Shown here: positions 54,342 through 64,000 of the stretch, in pieces
Layout: each line of letters starts with the position of its first letter
How positions within the stretch are numbered: the stretch's first letter is position 1
Source: Spirochaetota bacterium
GTDB taxonomy: Bacteria; Spirochaetota; UBA4802; UBA5550
Assembly (NCBI GenBank): GCA_024276015.1
Contig: JAJRXZ010000022.1
Coordinates: forward strand, 35,308 to 99,307
DNA: 64,000 nucleotides
Direction: 5' to 3'
Notes under the pieces: model-generated
Databases searched by the model: none
What the model saw: the letters and a program-made list of their open reading frames with translations, nothing else
What the model was told of the DNA's origin: nothing
Translations under genes and position numbers: made by a program

Positions 54342-54640
54342 AAAAATATACAAACATGCGTTAAATATTTAGATTTTACCGGGCTCATTCATCCTCTGCA
54401 TCTGGCAGCAAAAAGCGGCAGCATTAATAAAATAAAGCTTCTTATTGAACACGGAGCCCCTATCAATTGAAAAAATAACTACATGTACGCACCCCTGCAT
54501 ATTGCCGTAATAAATAACAATCTCCAAAACGAGCGCATACCGGAGTCAGGGACAACGGCAAAAAGAGCCCCCTTCATCTTGCTGTAATAAAAAGAAATAA
54601 AAAAACAATTGCTCTTCTGAAAAGAGTTAAAAGCAGATAA
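54342..54640 (+). pseudogene. Decayed ankyrin-repeat gene
   Basis: One frame from 54342 reads DFTGLIHPLHLAAKSGSI followed by KIKLLIEHGAPIN, then an in-frame TGA (54468-54470), then KNNYMYAPLHIAVINNN. A different frame then reads RDNGKKSPLHLAVIKRNKK to a TAA at 54638-54640. The first two PLH motifs are 99 bases apart, exactly the 33-residue ankyrin period; the second and third are 77 bases apart, so 22 bases have been lost. There is no start codon or ribosome binding site. It is the remnant of an ankyrin-repeat protein gene. Confidence 0.85.
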
Positions 54641-54642
54641 AA

Positions 54643-55233
54643 TTATTTTTTTCTAAGGTGTTCTGTTTTTTTCATCCATAAGGAATTTTTGTTTCGCTCC
54701 ATTTTTGAATAAATGCATCCGCAATAGTTCTGACGGTAGAACCCGTACTGTCTGGAAATTTCAACCGATCTTTTACATCCGTCATTCTTTTTAAAATCAG
54801 CTTTGAAAAATTCGATCCCATATTGATCTGCCAATTCTTCACCCGCTGTATTGATCATATAGGCATCTTTATGAGGACTCACAGAAAGTGTCGTTGCCAC
54901 AATTCCGATCCGTAATTGAGCGGCTCTCTTAAAAGTCTCTTCAAGCCTGAATTTATAACAGATACGGCATCTTTCAGATCTTTCGCCCGCGAACCTAAAA
55001 TGTTTAACACTTAAGGTCCACTGCAGGGGATCATACCTGCCGATTATCAGATCTATCTCTGTTTCTTTAGAAAATTTTTTTAGTTCCTCAAGTCTTTTGT
55101 CATGTTCTTTCGGGGGAGCAATATTCGGATTATAAAAGAATGCGCTTAAATCAAAATTATCTTTTAATATTTCTGCAACAAAACAGACACAGGGAGCGCA
55201 GCATACGTGAAGCAATAAGGATCTTGATCTCAC
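54643..55233 (-). CDS. queH: Epoxyqueuosine reductase QueH
   Basis: QueH carries out the last step of queuosine synthesis in bacteria without QueG. The 196 residues contain the N-terminal LLLHVCCAPCVCFVAEIL, FYNPNIAPPKEHDKRLEE, RCRICYKFRLEETFKRA, VATTLSVSPHKD, FKKNDGCKRSVEISRQY and YRQNYCGCIYS, all family signatures including the cysteines of the metal cluster. The GTG start shares a base with the stop of the upstream gene. It fits with tgt at 4828-5937. Confidence 0.95.
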   Translation of the reverse strand: MRSRSLLLHVCCAPCVCFVAEILKDNFDLSAFFYNPNIAPPKEHDKRLEELKKFSKETEIDLIIGRYDPLQWTLSVKHFRFAGERSERCRICYKFRLEETFKRAAQLRIGIVATTLSVSPHKDAYMINTAGEELADQYGIEFFKADFKKNDGCKRSVEISRQYGFYRQNYCGCIYSKMERNKNSLWMKKTEHLRKK

Positions 55234-55580
55234 TATTTACTTAAATATTTGCTCATAAAATCAGAAAGCATTTCGGCTTTGTCGGGATTGGTTCTGCTGT
55301 CAAGCCACAATAAAAGCCTGGAACGGATTCCATCCTCTTTTGAATAAATATGGTGAATTACATATTTGGCAATCTCATATTTACATTCTTCAAAGATCCT
55401 CTCTGCAAGGTGAAAGTTTGACGGACATGAACCGAGTATTTCACATATTTTTACAACAATTTCATGTTTGTCAATCTGAGCCAACTCGTCCCGAAGAATT
55501 TCACCGAAAATGGAACTCTTTAAGTTAACTTCTTCTCTTCTCTCGAAATTTTTTCTTCTTTCAACTTTTCCAAAATACAT
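55233..55580 (-). CDS. Protein of unknown function upstream of queH
   Basis: The 115-residue soluble protein has a basic start (YFGKVERRKNFERREEV) and a mostly helical body with two conserved-looking cysteines (KICEILGSCPSNFHLAE). No family is recognised. I prefer the ATG at 55580, with GGGAG four to five bases upstream, over the ATG at 55598. The stop overlaps the queH GTG by one base, so the two are translated together. Confidence 0.6.
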   Translation of the reverse strand: MYFGKVERRKNFERREEVNLKSSIFGEILRDELAQIDKHEIVVKICEILGSCPSNFHLAERIFEECKYEIAKYVIHHIYSKEDGIRSRLLLWLDSRTNPDKAEMLSDFMSKYLSK

Positions 55581-55746
55581 TGATCTCCCTCTCTCCATAT
55601 TATAATCTTATAATATGAATTAAACCTTTAATTAAATGGAACCTGTTCTTAATGAAAACATAGTATATAATATTTATTATATATAAAAAGAACTCCTTCG
55701 TCAAGTAGTAACATAAAAAAACAATTTGTATTAATAATTTTCCACA

Positions 55747-57903
55747 CTATACGATCTTAAATATCAGCACAAATACATCCGAGTCCGGAGTTCCTGCTCC
55801 CATAAACTCTCTGTAATTATTGTTAAAGATCCGGGCAATTTCGGAGGGACGGCGCGTTCTGTTGTCTCTGATTATATTCCTTAAGCGGACTAAACCGAAC
55901 TCCTGTCCCTCTTCATTCTTTGAACTGAGTAAAGATTTGGAATATAGAATACCAATATCTTCCTTTTGCATATTTGTCCGTCCTATACCGTAACTGGCTT
56001 CGGCATTGTAACCGAGAGGGATCCCTTCCGAATCAAGGGTATCATAATCACCCTTGTCAACCCTGAATACCTCAAGAGCCGGAAATCCTGCATTTGTGTA
56101 CATAAGCCTCATATTCTTAATATCATAAAAAAGATAATAAGCGGTAACAAGTCCGCCTCTGCCCTTTGAATACTCGTAAATAGCTTTATTAAGAGTCTGC
56201 ATAACCGTATAAGTTGAAGGCGCTTCATTGATGCAGGATCTGAAAGACGATCTCAGCAATACCGAGTAAAGAGCGCTGTTAACTCCCATACCTGAAACGT
56301 CTGTGGCAATAACTCCGATTCCGTTGTCACCAAGCCTTATGAAATCGAAATAATCAATTCCCTCTTCATATCTGGGGATCATAAAGGCTCCGAACTTTAT
56401 ACCTATAGTATTGGGCAATAGTGCAGGGACCGATCTTGACAGAATAAAGGATGAAAGCTCCCTTGTTCTTGATATCAGCTGCTCCTGCATGGCTTTCCTG
56501 TAAAAGAATGCAGTTGAAATAAAATCATTACACTTCAAAAAGAAATCTGCTAATTTATCCATCTCCTCAAAAGAATAAAGGGTAGAATCTTTTTTATTGC
56601 CAATACACAAAAGCGAAAACAATCTTCTTTCCTGATATATGGGCAGAATAACTTCAATTTTATTGCTCTCATAGAATTCAGCCATATCTTCGCGAATATT
56701 TTCAAATAACTCATCATCTATATATATCTTCTCTTTATTCAGCATCTGGTGATTCCTGACAAACCATCTTACCAGAGTCGAACTTCTCTCAATGGGTTCC
56801 ATTGTAAAATCGTCGGCAGCTTCTTCAATTCTGTAATACATGAGTTCATATTTTCTGCTCTTATCATTTAAAGTAATAAAGAGTACTCTCTCCGCTTGAA
56901 GGCTCTCGTAAAGAACGTCCACTGTTTTCTGAATAATAAACTCGGCACTCTGAAACTTATCAACTTCATTGACAAAATTATCAACAGCAACTTCAAACTC
57001 ATGCTCCTTCCTTGTGAAAAAATTATGGATCCGCGGATGGATAAAAACATAGAAGAAAATAAATACCATCACCACTGAAACGGAAATAATATGCGAAGGA
57101 AAATTGCCGATAACCGGGTAATCACCTTTAAATGCATAGAGAATACCGTATATTGGGAATATTGCAAAAACAGAGGATATTATATACATTGGCGTTTTCT
57201 GGATCGCGCTGGAAAGATCCATTAAATTCAAATTTGCAGCGGAATAGAATATCGACGATGCGCCTATTACTGCGGCTATGGATGGACCCACAACATACAT
57301 TTCAGAATAATTAAAAAATCTTGGAAGAATTATTGCAAATATTGAAGCAACTATTGCTGCAATGGAATTACCGATGAACACATAAATCAACTGCAATTTG
57401 TAAATCGCTACGGTTGTTTTGATATATTTTCTTATAAAGTTCAAGATCCCCAAAAAAAGATAAATAAGAGCTGCCGAAGCATAGATATAATAACCGTATT
57501 TAAAATCCCTTTTAAGCACTCCATCTTCAAAATAGGCTCTTGAAATTGTTAAATCCGTAAATCCTGCAATTGCCGCAATGACCAGAGCAGGGACTAAAAT
57601 AATTAAAGTTAAATAAAAGGGGAAATGCTTTTCAGGTTTCGGGAAAACCAGAGACATCGCAAATACCGAAGCAAAAAACATTACAGTAAAAAACTGAGTC
57701 AGCCTGTTGATCTGAGTTAAATAGTAAGCGTCAGGGAAGAGATAAGTTATAAACATCGTAAAAATAATTCCGAAAACCATCAACAGATAGAAAAAAAGGT
57801 ACCTGTTTACCTGATCTCTCCAGTTTTTAATGATTATAAAAGCGGCCATATATAAAATAAGAACAGAAGCAATGGGCGATATTATTATGCTGAATGTATT
57901 CAT
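55747..57903 (-). CDS. Membrane SpoIIE-type PP2C phosphatase with GAF-like domain
   Basis: The 718-residue protein has about eight or nine membrane segments in residues 1-300 (7TM-type sensor), a GAF-like domain at about 310-460 (AEFIIQKTVDVLYESLQAERVLF-type region), and a C-terminal SpoIIE PP2C domain at about 500-718: FDFIRLGDNGIGVIATDVSG, GMGVNSALYSVLLRSSFRS, MRLMYTNAGFPALEVFRVD and DSDVFVLIFKIV. The aspartates for manganese (in ATDVSGMG and the final D-S-D) are present. Such proteins dephosphorylate STAS proteins, and one is encoded at 4351-4686. AGGA precedes the ATG. Confidence 0.9.
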   Translation of the reverse strand: MNTFSIIISPIASVLILYMAAFIIIKNWRDQVNRYLFFYLLMVFGIIFTMFITYLFPDAYYLTQINRLTQFFTVMFFASVFAMSLVFPKPEKHFPFYLTLIILVPALVIAAIAGFTDLTISRAYFEDGVLKRDFKYGYYIYASAALIYLFLGILNFIRKYIKTTVAIYKLQLIYVFIGNSIAAIVASIFAIILPRFFNYSEMYVVGPSIAAVIGASSIFYSAANLNLMDLSSAIQKTPMYIISSVFAIFPIYGILYAFKGDYPVIGNFPSHIISVSVVMVFIFFYVFIHPRIHNFFTRKEHEFEVAVDNFVNEVDKFQSAEFIIQKTVDVLYESLQAERVLFITLNDKSRKYELMYYRIEEAADDFTMEPIERSSTLVRWFVRNHQMLNKEKIYIDDELFENIREDMAEFYESNKIEVILPIYQERRLFSLLCIGNKKDSTLYSFEEMDKLADFFLKCNDFISTAFFYRKAMQEQLISRTRELSSFILSRSVPALLPNTIGIKFGAFMIPRYEEGIDYFDFIRLGDNGIGVIATDVSGMGVNSALYSVLLRSSFRSCINEAPSTYTVMQTLNKAIYEYSKGRGGLVTAYYLFYDIKNMRLMYTNAGFPALEVFRVDKGDYDTLDSEGIPLGYNAEASYGIGRTNMQKEDIGILYSKSLLSSKNEEGQEFGLVRLRNIIRDNRTRRPSEIARIFNNNYREFMGAGTPDSDVFVLIFKIV

Positions 57904-58127
57904 TAATTCTTCCTGATAAATGCTGTTGAAAATTTTTTATAATATAAAAAACAAGTTCAGCTTTTTAAAAATTAACTATTTATTCCTTGAAATAATAAAG
58001 CCACTATTATTTTCTCATTGACAAGAAAAAAAAGTTGGAACCTAAAAAAAAAATTAATTTTTTGGAAGATTTGCTCTGAAATTATAAATTAATTAAGAAT
58101 GAGGAAAAGAGACAATGTTATGCTGAA

Positions 58128-58838
58128 TTATCTGAAAACTCTGAATCTTACATATTTTCTTTCACTACCGGATTTACTAAAATCGCTGCCCTGAATCATC
58201 GTGTTTCCGCCGCTTACCTCTTCAATATTTTGCTTATACAGATAATCGACCTCAGCACCTGTACCGCTTTCTTTGACAATGCCGAACTTTATTTTATGAA
58301 AACCGTTATGCCCGAGAGTTCTGTAAAGTTTCATGAATTTCCGATAATCTATTTCACCTTCAACATAGTGATTTAAAACTTTCACGATCTTCCCCTTTTG
58401 ATCACTTATTATCTTTACTATTCTCTCATTATCACTGATCTCTTTTTTTACAATGTTTCTTAAGCCGGTACCACTGTTGTCAGAAAACCTGGGAACACTA
58501 CTTTTATCCTTAAAAATTTCATAATTGTAAGTAATAATACTCATAGCTGCCACCACAATTATGGACGCGGCAAGCGCGGGCATTATTTTCAAAAAATATC
58601 TTTTTCTTCTTTTTAATTTTATTGCGTTAATTGTTTTTAAGCTTAGATCTTTTGAAAGCCTGTACTCATATTTTAATTGAGAAATAAACCTGACGGTCTT
58701 TCTTAACCTGTCATACTCTCTGCTGCAGTCACTGCAGGTTTGAAAATGTTCAAGAATTAATTCTTTCTCTTCTTGAGTCGGGATATCATTATCAATAAGG
58801 TCGGACATCTTACCAATTGGAATGTGAGCATTACTCAT
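58128..58838 (-). CDS. Anti-sigma factor with zinc-binding N-terminus
   Basis: The 236-residue protein has the ZAS motif H-x3-C-x2-C (EHFQTCSDCSREYDRL) near the start, a basic stretch, one membrane segment at about residues 80-98 (FLKIMPALAASIIVVAAMSI), and an extracytoplasmic domain of about 135 residues with SGTGAEVDYLYKQNIEEV near its end. Its ATG overlaps the ECF sigma stop (ATGA), so it is the cognate membrane anti-sigma factor. The sensor domain is not recognised. Confidence 0.85.
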   Translation of the reverse strand: MSNAHIPIGKMSDLIDNDIPTQEEKELILEHFQTCSDCSREYDRLRKTVRFISQLKYEYRLSKDLSLKTINAIKLKRRKRYFLKIMPALAASIIVVAAMSIITYNYEIFKDKSSVPRFSDNSGTGLRNIVKKEISDNERIVKIISDQKGKIVKVLNHYVEGEIDYRKFMKLYRTLGHNGFHKIKFGIVKESGTGAEVDYLYKQNIEEVSGGNTMIQGSDFSKSGSERKYVRFRVFR

Positions 58839-59407
58839 ATTAATCCCCTGGCATATAACCTGTTTTTTAAAAATTCACGGCCTCTGTGAATACGGACCTT
58901 AACATTAGACAATTTTATGTCTAAAATATCCGCTATCTCATTATAGGAAAGACCTTCAATATCTCTCATTAAAAGAATCTCCCTGTAATCACCAGGAAGC
59001 TTCTCTATCTCTTCTCTGACAATTCGTAATGAATCGTTAGTTATTACTTCATTTTCAGGGTTTTCCCTTTCGTCCGGAAGCTGAAGATCAAATTCATCCT
59101 CGCCTTTAACCAGATTTATAGAGACTAAATTATATCTTCTGTTCTTTTTCTGATAATTTTTGCAATAGTTTACCATAATACTGTACAACCAGGTTGAAAA
59201 TTTTGATTCTCTTCGAAATGAATGTAATGCCTCAATTGCCATGATAAAAATTTCCTGGGTAATGTCAAGAGCCTCATCATAATTATGAAATTTAGAATAG
59301 ACATACCTAAATATCATATTCTGATATTTCTCAATTATAGACGAAAAAGATTCAACATCTCCTTCAAGAACTCTGTCAATTATTTTTATATCATCTATTG
59401 CTGTCAT
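58835..59407 (-). CDS. ECF sigma factor
   Basis: The 190-residue protein has region 2 (DVESFSSIIEKYQNMIFRYVYS, YDEALDITQEIFIMAIEAL, KFSTWLYSIMVNYCKNY) and region 4 (IEKLPGDYREILLMRDIE, LSYNEIADILDIKLSNVKVR, IHRGREFLKNRLYARG). There is no region 3, as expected of RpoE-like ECF factors. It is coupled to the anti-sigma gene by a four-base overlap. No clear ribosome binding site is seen before its ATG, and its own recognition sequence is unknown. Confidence 0.93.
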   Translation of the reverse strand: MTAIDDIKIIDRVLEGDVESFSSIIEKYQNMIFRYVYSKFHNYDEALDITQEIFIMAIEALHSFRRESKFSTWLYSIMVNYCKNYQKKNRRYNLVSINLVKGEDEFDLQLPDERENPENEVITNDSLRIVREEIEKLPGDYREILLMRDIEGLSYNEIADILDIKLSNVKVRIHRGREFLKNRLYARGLI

Positions 59408-59445
59408 ATATTGTAATTTATAATCATCTTAAGTTACAAATTTTT

Positions 59446-60660
59446 TTATTTTATTATTCTTACAAACCTGCGTTTTCCAACTTTCAGCACTCCTTCAAAG
59501 GGAATTGTAAATTCATGATCTTCATCAACAATTCTGTCTCCATTAAAACTAACGCCTCCCCCCTTAATAAGCCTTCTGGCCTCTCCGTTCGATTTTGCCA
59601 TCCCGCACAGAACCAGCAATTTTATTATCCACATTTTGCCGTTATCTTTTTCCTTGTCCGGCAGTCTAAATTCCGGCATATCATCGGGCTCGTCTTTTTT
59701 AACAAATATTTTATTAAATTCGGATTCGGCTTTTTCGGCAATTTCCCTGCTGTAAAACTGGGCACAGATCTCCTTTGCAAGTTTTACCTTGGCATCTCTG
59801 GGATGAAGTTTTCCCGATTTCATTTCCTTCTTAATGGTCTTTATCTCATCCATCGGAATATCCGTTGCAAGCTCATAATAGTTAAACATCAACCGGTCTG
59901 AAATTGACATCACTTTACCAAAGATCTCCTGCGGGGGTTCATCTATACCTATATAATTGTTCAGGGATTTACTCATCTTCTGTATCCCGTCAAGCCCCAC
60001 AAGAAGAGGCATAGTTATTATTACCTGCGATTCCTGCCCGTATTCCTTCTGCAGATCCCTGCCTACAAGAAGGTTGAACTTCTGGTCCGTGCCTCCCAGT
60101 TCCACATCGGCTTTTAATGCAACGGAATCATAACCCTGGATCAGGGGGTACATAAATTCAAGTATTGAAATGGATTTTCCATTTTTAAATCTATTTGAAA
60201 AATCATCCCGCTCCATCATTCTTGCGACATTGTATTTTGCAGTCAATTCCAGTACATCGCTGAAATTCATTATACTGCACCATCTTGAATTAAATTCAAT
60301 AATGGTTTTATCCTTATCAAGGATCTTAAAAAACTGCTTTTTATAGGTTTCGGCATTTTCCAGCACCTCTTCTCTGGTGAGCCTTTTTCTTGTTTCGGAT
60401 TTTCCCGAGGGATCGCCGATCATGCCTGTAAAATCCCCTATGAGAAAGACCACGCTGTGCCCCATATCCTGAAAATGTTTCATCTTCCTAAGGAGAACAG
60501 TATGGCCAAGATGAATATCAGGAGCAGTGGGGTCAAATCCGGCTTTTACTATCAAGGGTTTATTCTCCCTTTCCGACCTTTCCAGTTTTTTTTCAAACTC
60601 ATCAAAGGGTATGATCTCTTCAGTACCCCTCTTTAACATCTCAATATCATTTTTAATCAT
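59446..60660 (-). CDS. tyrS: Tyrosyl-tRNA synthetase
   Basis: TyrS charges tRNA-Tyr. The 404-residue length and sequence fit the bacterial enzyme: [20 protein letters not shown] (HIGH-like HLGH), [50 protein letters not shown] (KMSKS) and a C-terminal S4-type RNA-binding domain ([19 protein letters not shown]). I chose the ATG at 60660, which has AAAGG six bases upstream; the frame stays open to 60825 but that part does not resemble the family. Confidence 0.96.
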   Translation of the reverse strand: MIKNDIEMLKRGTEEIIPFDEFEKKLERSERENKPLIVKAGFDPTAPDIHLGHTVLLRKMKHFQDMGHSVVFLIGDFTGMIGDPSGKSETRKRLTREEVLENAETYKKQFFKILDKDKTIIEFNSRWCSIMNFSDVLELTAKYNVARMMERDDFSNRFKNGKSISILEFMYPLIQGYDSVALKADVELGGTDQKFNLLVGRDLQKEYGQESQVIITMPLLVGLDGIQKMSKSLNNYIGIDEPPQEIFGKVMSISDRLMFNYYELATDIPMDEIKTIKKEMKSGKLHPRDAKVKLAKEICAQFYSREIAEKAESEFNKIFVKKDEPDDMPEFRLPDKEKDNGKMWIIKLLVLCGMAKSNGEARRLIKGGGVSFNGDRIVDEDHEFTIPFEGVLKVGKRRFVRIIK

Positions 60661-60825
60661 TTTAAACCTTTTGGAATTATTTATATTATTAAGGATCAGT
60701 CTGAAAAAGACGCTGCCGCTTATCTGCAGAAATACAAAAATATACAGGTTCTGCCCAACAGAATACATTTTACAAATGTCTGGATATATAACAAAATGAA
60801 AAGCAATAAACAAAAGAGATCTCAA

Positions 60826-61161
60826 CTAATGTTCATGCTTATCATCATTGCTCAAATTCTCATCAGGGTCACCGGAATCATCTCCTTCGTCAAAGTCTTC
60901 TTCAAAACTATCGAGAATATCTTCAAGTTCAAAATCAGGGCCGAACTCCTTAGTGTAATAATACTGCGCAATTATTCCGATCAATTCCTGCCTCGAAGAA
61001 TCTGCGTCATCGGCGTTCTCAAAGAATATAAGAATGGGACTCTCTTTGCCGATCAAAAAAACCTGAAATCCGAATTTCCCCTCATCTTCAACAACTCTCC
61101 CCACAGCAGAAACATTGGCAACCACAACAGCAATACTTCCATAATCAATAATAGGCAACAT
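60826..61161 (-). CDS. Small acidic protein of unknown function
   Basis: The 111-residue product has a beta-rich first half (IDYGSIAVVVANVSAVGRVV, FQVFLIGKESPILIFFENA) and a very acidic C-terminus (EDILDSFEEDFDEGDDSGD) ending in His. It resembles a small cytosolic PH- or Sm-like fold but no family is recognised. GAGAGG stands before the ATG. It lies between dnaJ and tyrS on the same strand, 55 bases after dnaJ. Confidence 0.6.
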   Translation of the reverse strand: MLPIIDYGSIAVVVANVSAVGRVVEDEGKFGFQVFLIGKESPILIFFENADDADSSRQELIGIIAQYYYTKEFGPDFELEDILDSFEEDFDEGDDSGDPDENLSNDDKHEH

Positions 61162-61216
61162 TTGTTCCTCTCTTTTCTCTGCCTGAAAATGCTTATAGTA
61201 TCTTCAGGATAATATT

Positions 61217-62320
61217 TTAGTAAAACTCCCTGGCATTAAAACCTACGTCTTCGCCGTCCAATCTGGAAAACTCTTTAAGAAGTTCTTTCTGCCTGGGTTT
61301 TAATTTTTTCGGCACAATAATATTAACTTTGACAAGCTGATCGCCTCTTCCATAAGACCCCAGGTAGGGGATACCGTTGCCTTTAAGCCTGAAGACTTGA
61401 CCGTTCTCCGTTCCGGGCGGGATCTTCATTTTCGCTTTGCCCCCCGTAATGGTAGGAACTTCTACCTCGCCTCCGAGACATACCATAGGGAATGTCAGGT
61501 TTATTACGTTGAGAATATCATTGCCGTGCCGTTCAAATATTTTATGCTTTTTAACATGAATTACAACATAGAGGTCTCCTCTGGCGCCGCTGTTGGGACC
61601 CTGTTCGCCCTCGCCGGTTATCTTTAATCTTGACCCGGATTCGACTCCGGCCGGGACTTTCACGGTTATTTTCCTGTTCCTCACTCTTAATCCGGACCCG
61701 CTGCATGACTTGCATGGCGTTTTAATTATTTTACCCTCGCCTTTACAGTTATAACAGGTTTGAGTGATCGAGAAAAATCCCTGGGTCTGTCTGATCTGTC
61801 CGGTCCCGCTGCATATATTACATACCGAGGGTTTTGAACCCGCTGCAGAGCCGGAACCGCCGCATACATCACAGGTTTCATTCCTTGGGATCTCTATCTG
61901 TACCTCTTTGCCGGCTGCAGCCTCCTCCAGCGTGATCATCAGATCATACTGTAAATCGGCGCCGCGCCTTGACCGCCTTCCCCTTGACCTGCTGCCGAAT
62001 GAAGAGCCGAAAAAGCCCTCAAAGATATCGCCCAGATCAAAATCTCCGAAAATATCTGAAAAATCGGCTTGAGTACCTCTGAATCCGTCAAAGCCTGAAA
62101 TGCCGTCGTGACCGTACTTATCATAGGATGCACGCTTTTTAGGATCTCTCAGGACTTCATATGCTTCAGTTGCCTCTTTAAACTTCTCTTCAGCAGCAGC
62201 GTCGCCTTTGTTTTTATCAGGATGATATTTTAATGCAAGTTTTCTATATGCCTGTTTTATTTCGCTTTCACCGGCATTTCTGGGAACACCAAGTATTTCA
62301 TAATAATCTCTTTTTGCCAA
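61217..62320 (-). CDS. dnaJ: Chaperone DnaJ
   Basis: DnaJ stimulates the ATPase of DnaK and delivers clients. The 367 residues have the J domain ([20 protein letters not shown], the HPD tripeptide in [10 protein letters not shown]), a Gly/Phe region, a zinc-finger domain with four CxxCxGxG repeats ([32 protein letters not shown]) and the C-terminal substrate domains. The start is TTG with GAGGAA upstream. It follows dnaK by 135 bases, in the standard dnaK-dnaJ order. Confidence 0.97.
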   Translation of the reverse strand: MAKRDYYEILGVPRNAGESEIKQAYRKLALKYHPDKNKGDAAAEEKFKEATEAYEVLRDPKKRASYDKYGHDGISGFDGFRGTQADFSDIFGDFDLGDIFEGFFGSSFGSRSRGRRSRRGADLQYDLMITLEEAAAGKEVQIEIPRNETCDVCGGSGSAAGSKPSVCNICSGTGQIRQTQGFFSITQTCYNCKGEGKIIKTPCKSCSGSGLRVRNRKITVKVPAGVESGSRLKITGEGEQGPNSGARGDLYVVIHVKKHKIFERHGNDILNVINLTFPMVCLGGEVEVPTITGGKAKMKIPPGTENGQVFRLKGNGIPYLGSYGRGDQLVKVNIIVPKKLKPRQKELLKEFSRLDGEDVGFNAREFY

Positions 62321-62455
62321 TTTTTTCCTCGCATAAACTTACTATCAGGAACATGTCACCATGCTCCTGCATACAATAAAAAACAAATTATTTTTCCTGC
62401 GCAATTGAAAAATTCACATAATTACAAAGGTACACTGCCGCAATTTACAATCTAA

Positions 62456-64000
62456 CTAACTCTCTTTTTTGTCATCATCAACGACCTCATAGTCAGCATC
62501 GTATACCTTTTCACTGCTTCCGGCATCGTCTCCTTTATCTTCAGCAGCGCTTTTCGATCCCGATGCCTCCGCTCCCTGAGCAGCCTGCTGCTGCGCAGCA
62601 GTCTCTTTATATATTCTTTCGGCAAATTTATGTGATGTCTGTTCAAGCTTTGTTTTGGCTTCTTTAATGGAGTTGATATCCCCCGATTCCAGCTCTTTTC
62701 TCAGGTTCGCTATTTCATTCTCAATTGCTTCTTTTTCCGCCGCATCGACTTTATCTTCATTCTCCTTCAGCATCTTTTCAAGAGAATATATGAGCGAATC
62801 CGCTTCATTCTTCGTTTCAATTTCCTCTTTCATTTTCCTGTCTTCTTCAGCGTGCGACTCGGCGTCTTTGATCATTTTATCGATCTCCTCTTCGGATAAA
62901 CCGCTTGAGGATTCAATTCTGATCTTCTGCTCCTTGCCGGTACCGAGATCCTTTGCCGATACATGAACAATACCGTTTGCGTCTATATCGAAGGTTACCT
63001 CTATCTGCGGAACGCCTCTTGGAGCAGGAGGTATCCCAACAAGATCAAACCGCCCAAGTGTCCGGTTCTGAGCTGCCAGTTCTCTCTCACCCTGTAATAC
63101 GTGAATCGATACTGCAGGCTGGTTATCAGCAGCAGTAGAAAATATCTGGCTCTTCTTTGTCGGGATAGTTGTATTTCTCTCAATAAGTTTTGTCATCACT
63201 CCTCCGAGAGTTTCAATGCCCAGAGAAAGAGGAGTAACGTCAAGGAGAAGAACATCGTGAACATCGCCTGCAAGTACGCCTCCCTGAATAGCCGCTCCGA
63301 TGGCAACCACCTCGTCGGGATTAACGCCCTTATGCGGCTCTTTGCCGAAAATTCTTTTAACAAGATCCTGCACTGCGGGGATCCTGGTTGATCCGCCAAC
63401 AAGGATAATTTCATCTACATCGCCCGGCGTCAATCCCGCGTCCTCAAGAGCTCTCAAACAGGGTTCCTTTGTTGATTCCACAAGATCGCCTATCAACTGC
63501 TCCAGTTTAGACCTGCTGAGGGAAAGCAGCAGGTGTTTGGGGCCGCTCTGGTCTGCAGTTAAAAAAGGTATATTTATATCTGTCTGCATTTTGCTGGAGA
63601 GCTCGATCTTTGCCTGTTCCGCAGCTTCTTTTAGCCTCTGCAGGGCCATTTTATCGTTGGATACGTCAACGCCGGACTGTTTTTTAAATTCTGCAATGAG
63701 CCACTCCATCACTTTCTGGTCAAAATCATCTCCGCCCAGATGCGTATTTCCGTTGGTCGATTTTACTTCAAAAACGCCGTCGCCCAGTTCAAGTATTGAG
63801 ATATCAAAAGTGCCTCCCCCAAGGTCATATACGGCAATTTTTTCATTGTCCTTATTTTTATCAAGCCCATATGCAAGGGCTGCTGCCGTGGGTTCGTTGA
63901 TTATTCTCTCAACCTCAAGTCCGGCAATCCTTCCGGCATCCTTTGTTGCCTGCCTCTGGGCGTCGTTAAAATATGCCGGTACCGTTATTACGGCCTTTGA
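62456..64000 (-). CDS. dnaK: Chaperone DnaK, N-terminus cut by the window end
   Basis: The frame is open to the last base, so the first part of the ATPase domain lies outside. Visible are [32 protein letters not shown], the phosphate-2 loop [30 protein letters not shown], the interdomain linker region [18 protein letters not shown], and the substrate domain with [20 protein letters not shown]. The lid is followed by an acidic tail ending [11 protein letters not shown]. The upstream heat-shock genes such as grpE or hrcA cannot be seen. Confidence 0.97.
   Translation of the reverse strand, partial: SKAVITVPAYFNDAQRQATKDAGRIAGLEVERIINEPTAAALAYGLDKNKDNEKIAVYDLGGGTFDISILELGDGVFEVKSTNGNTHLGGDDFDQKVMEWLIAEFKKQSGVDVSNDKMALQRLKEAAEQAKIELSSKMQTDINIPFLTADQSGPKHLLLSLSRSKLEQLIGDLVESTKEPCLRALEDAGLTPGDVDEIILVGGSTRIPAVQDLVKRIFGKEPHKGVNPDEVVAIGAAIQGGVLAGDVHDVLLLDVTPLSLGIETLGGVMTKLIERNTTIPTKKSQIFSTAADNQPAVSIHVLQGERELAAQNRTLGRFDLVGIPPAPRGVPQIEVTFDIDANGIVHVSAKDLGTGKEQKIRIESSSGLSEEEIDKMIKDAESHAEEDRKMKEEIETKNEADSLIYSLEKMLKENEDKVDAAEKEAIENEIANLRKELESGDINSIKEAKTKLEQTSHKFAERIYKETAAQQQAAQGAEASGSKSAAEDKGDDAGSSEKVYDADYEVVDDDKKES

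Noticed and set aside
60661..60825. N-terminal extension of TyrS as a targeting or extra domain
   Set aside because: The sequence does not resemble the family, and an ATG with a good ribosome binding site stands at the normal TyrS start (60660).
62350..62369. Hairpin GGAGCATG/CATGTTCC between dnaK and dnaJ as a terminator or CIRCE-like element
   Set aside because: There is no T-tract and the sequence does not match CIRCE; it may only be a weak processing structure.

Overview
The window looks like a spirochaete chromosome (Spirochaetota), moderately AT-rich and with densely packed genes. The main evidence is the long flagellar block in spirochaete order (flbD-motA-motB-fliL-fliY-fliO-fliP-fliQ-fliR-flhB-flhA-flhF-flhG-whiG-fapA). 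It is supported by FliY instead of a short FliN, a LysM lipoprotein with helical repeats, and a PilZ protein resembling Leptospira families. The exact order within the phylum cannot be fixed from this sequence; a little-studied lineage is possible. No prophage, insertion sequence or CRISPR array was seen.

Layout. 1-6.7 kb: end of a family 2 glycosyltransferase, a propeller-like protein, a sigma-70 factor, a LysM lipoprotein, a STAS protein, tgt and rsmI. 6.8-9.8 kb: flgM behind a clear sigma-28 promoter, an iron-alcohol-dehydrogenase-like protein without its metal ligands, cheW and a small membrane protein. 9.8-33.8 kb: an almost unbroken minus-strand block that starts with a DUF115 motility glycosyltransferase-like gene and flbD. 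It runs through motor, export, flhF/flhG, sigma-28 and fapA genes to cheR-cheD, then yicC-remA-gmk-rpoZ-miaA-hfq, an SPFH protein and a 30-residue ribosomal-type protein, and ends at a terminator. 33.9-41.2 kb: tsaE-tsaB, a PilZ protein, der, recR-ybaB-dnaX and two tandem tRNA-Ser genes. 41.3-43.6 kb: a YkuK-like protein and a polyamine operon with two speD paralogues and a frameshifted speE. 43.9-51.3 kb: a chemoreceptor, a large hybrid histidine kinase and a REC-HD-GYP protein. 51.3-55.6 kb: a compact UvrD-like helicase, a B12-binding radical SAM protein, a decayed ankyrin gene and queH. 55.7-64 kb: a membrane SpoIIE phosphatase, an ECF sigma/anti-sigma pair, tyrS, dnaJ and dnaK (cut by the window end).

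How it fits together. Motility dominates: rotor, stator, export apparatus, placement GTPases, sigma-28 with its FlgM antagonist, and chemotaxis proteins CheR, CheD, CheW and an MCP. Second-messenger and phosphorylation signalling is represented by the hybrid kinase next to an HD-GYP phosphodiesterase, the PilZ protein and the SpoIIE/STAS partner-switching components. Tgt and QueH both belong to queuosine tRNA modification.

The most notable observations are lesions and gaps in otherwise conserved genes: an in-frame TAA in motA with the conserved tail still encoded, a one-base shift at an A8 run in speE that coincides with a slippery heptamer, a miaA without a standard start codon, and no fliM between fliL and fliY. 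Also notable are an ankyrin fossil that keeps its 33-codon period, a second SpeD paralogue, a metal-ligand-free ADH-like protein, and a tiny mS38/bS22-type gene. Several of the lesions could be assembly errors and should be checked against reads first.
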